Source of the DNA: Candidatus Cloacimonadota bacterium
GTDB lineage: Bacteria > Cloacimonadota > Cloacimonadia > Cloacimonadales > Cloacimonadaceae
Assembly: GCA_023392795.1 (NCBI GenBank)
Contig: JAEWNJ010000084.1
Span: 1-31,274 of the forward strand
Reading direction: 5' to 3'
DNA: 31,274 nt
Numbering within the stretch: position 1 is the first letter of the stretch; each line of letters opens with the position of its first letter. The notes beneath the pieces are model-generated. The model was not told where the DNA came from. It searched no databases and worked only from the letters and a program-made list of their open reading frames with translations. The translations under genes were made by a program, and so were the position numbers. This document shows, piece by piece, positions 31,003 to 31,274 of this stretch.

Positions 31003-31274
31003 TCAATGCAAGTTCTGCGCTGCCAGGTAAATAGCGCCCATCACTCCCGCCTGGTTGCCCAGGGTGGCCTTGCGGATTTGGGTATGATGGTTTACCAGAG
31101 CCGTAGCAGACCTTAGCTCTTCGCTGATCTCTGCGATGTCGTAGAGACCAGCATCCATCCCCCCTCCCCCGAGAATGATGAGATCCGGATCCAGCAGCAT
31201 GCAGGCAGTGGCGAGACCTTTACAGAGGTAGTGCTTTGCCCGGCTGATGATCGCGGCCAAATCGGGATCATGCT
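31003..31274 (-). CDS. ROK-family sugar kinase/repressor, C-terminal part (5' cut by window end)
   Basis: Only the last ~90 residues are seen; the frame is open to the window edge (HDPDLAAII precedes the first possible internal TTG start). The pattern KGLATACMLLDPDLIILGGGGMD and the end TLGNQAGVMGAIYLAA match the C-terminal lobe of ROK proteins (glucokinase-like), where LDPxxIxxGGG is the ATP-site loop and the G-x-x-AGxxGA element follows. Whether it is a sugar kinase or a transcriptional repressor cannot be decided, because the zinc-binding and N-terminal HTH parts lie outside. Confidence 0.8.
   Translation of the reverse strand, partial: HDPDLAAIISRAKHYLCKGLATACMLLDPDLIILGGGGMDAGLYDIAEISEELRSATALVNHHTQIRKATLGNQAGVMGAIYLAAQNLH

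Noticed and set aside
30831..31034. 67-codon + strand frame
   Set aside because: It begins inside the large palindrome, lacks a ribosome site, runs into the opposite-strand ROK gene and has no recognisable content.

Overview
The window looks like chromosomal DNA of a diderm, probably anaerobic bacterium, and Cloacimonadota (the former WWE1/Cloacimonetes group) is my best guess. This is inference from gene content: secreted proteins ending in a PNPFNP-type (FlgD-like) tail, a GldG/DUF4340 ABC cassette, folate-dependent TrmFO, an Omp85 protein, a Wzi-like outer-membrane barrel and a primary sigma factor of standard layout. No rRNA, tRNA, CRISPR array, transposase or phage gene was found. Coding density is high and almost every gene is intact.

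Left part (1-12058). After the 3' end of a secreted protein gene on the + strand and a shared terminator (516-545), twelve genes run on the - strand. In transcription order they are htpX, a TrmA/RlmD-type rRNA methyltransferase, a small lipoprotein, then (after 115 bases) a MacA-like adaptor, an ABC ATPase, an ABC-2 permease, a GldG-like protein, a DUF4340 protein, a GNAT acetyltransferase, trmFO, a cysteine-rich DUF3795 protein and a secreted cyclophilin. Overlaps of 1-8 bases and gaps of 2-20 bases tie most of them together. The adaptor-ATPase-permease-GldG-DUF4340 block reads as one export or envelope machine.

Middle part (12059-22327). A 445-base divergent region with repeat-like GC-rich sequence precedes lepA on the + strand. 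It is followed by an Omp85-family protein, a tiny Glu/Pro-rich lipoprotein with its own terminator, ackA, a single-pass membrane protein with an AMIN-like envelope domain and an HTH-like cytoplasmic segment, a Wzi-like barrel protein and a small anchored protein. A clear promoter and a structured leader containing an intrinsic terminator precede tsaE. A GNAT acetyltransferase and a small membrane protein follow.

Right part (22328-31274). rpsU, a CvpA-family gene, mutS2, dnaG and rpoD form an expanded macromolecular-synthesis operon: the familiar rpsU-dnaG-rpoD order with cvpA and mutS2 between rpsU and dnaG. Three of its five genes use TTG or GTG starts. A terminator closes it. On the - strand lie an orphan AAA/DUF4143 ATPase with a palindromic candidate operator at its promoter, a large intergenic palindrome built from 11-base units, and the 3' part of a ROK-family gene cut by the window end.

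I did not find an unmistakably new defence or mobile system. The strongest unexplained signals are the tsaE leader, the AMIN-TM-HTH protein, the GldG-type export cassette, and the 30770-30847 palindrome.
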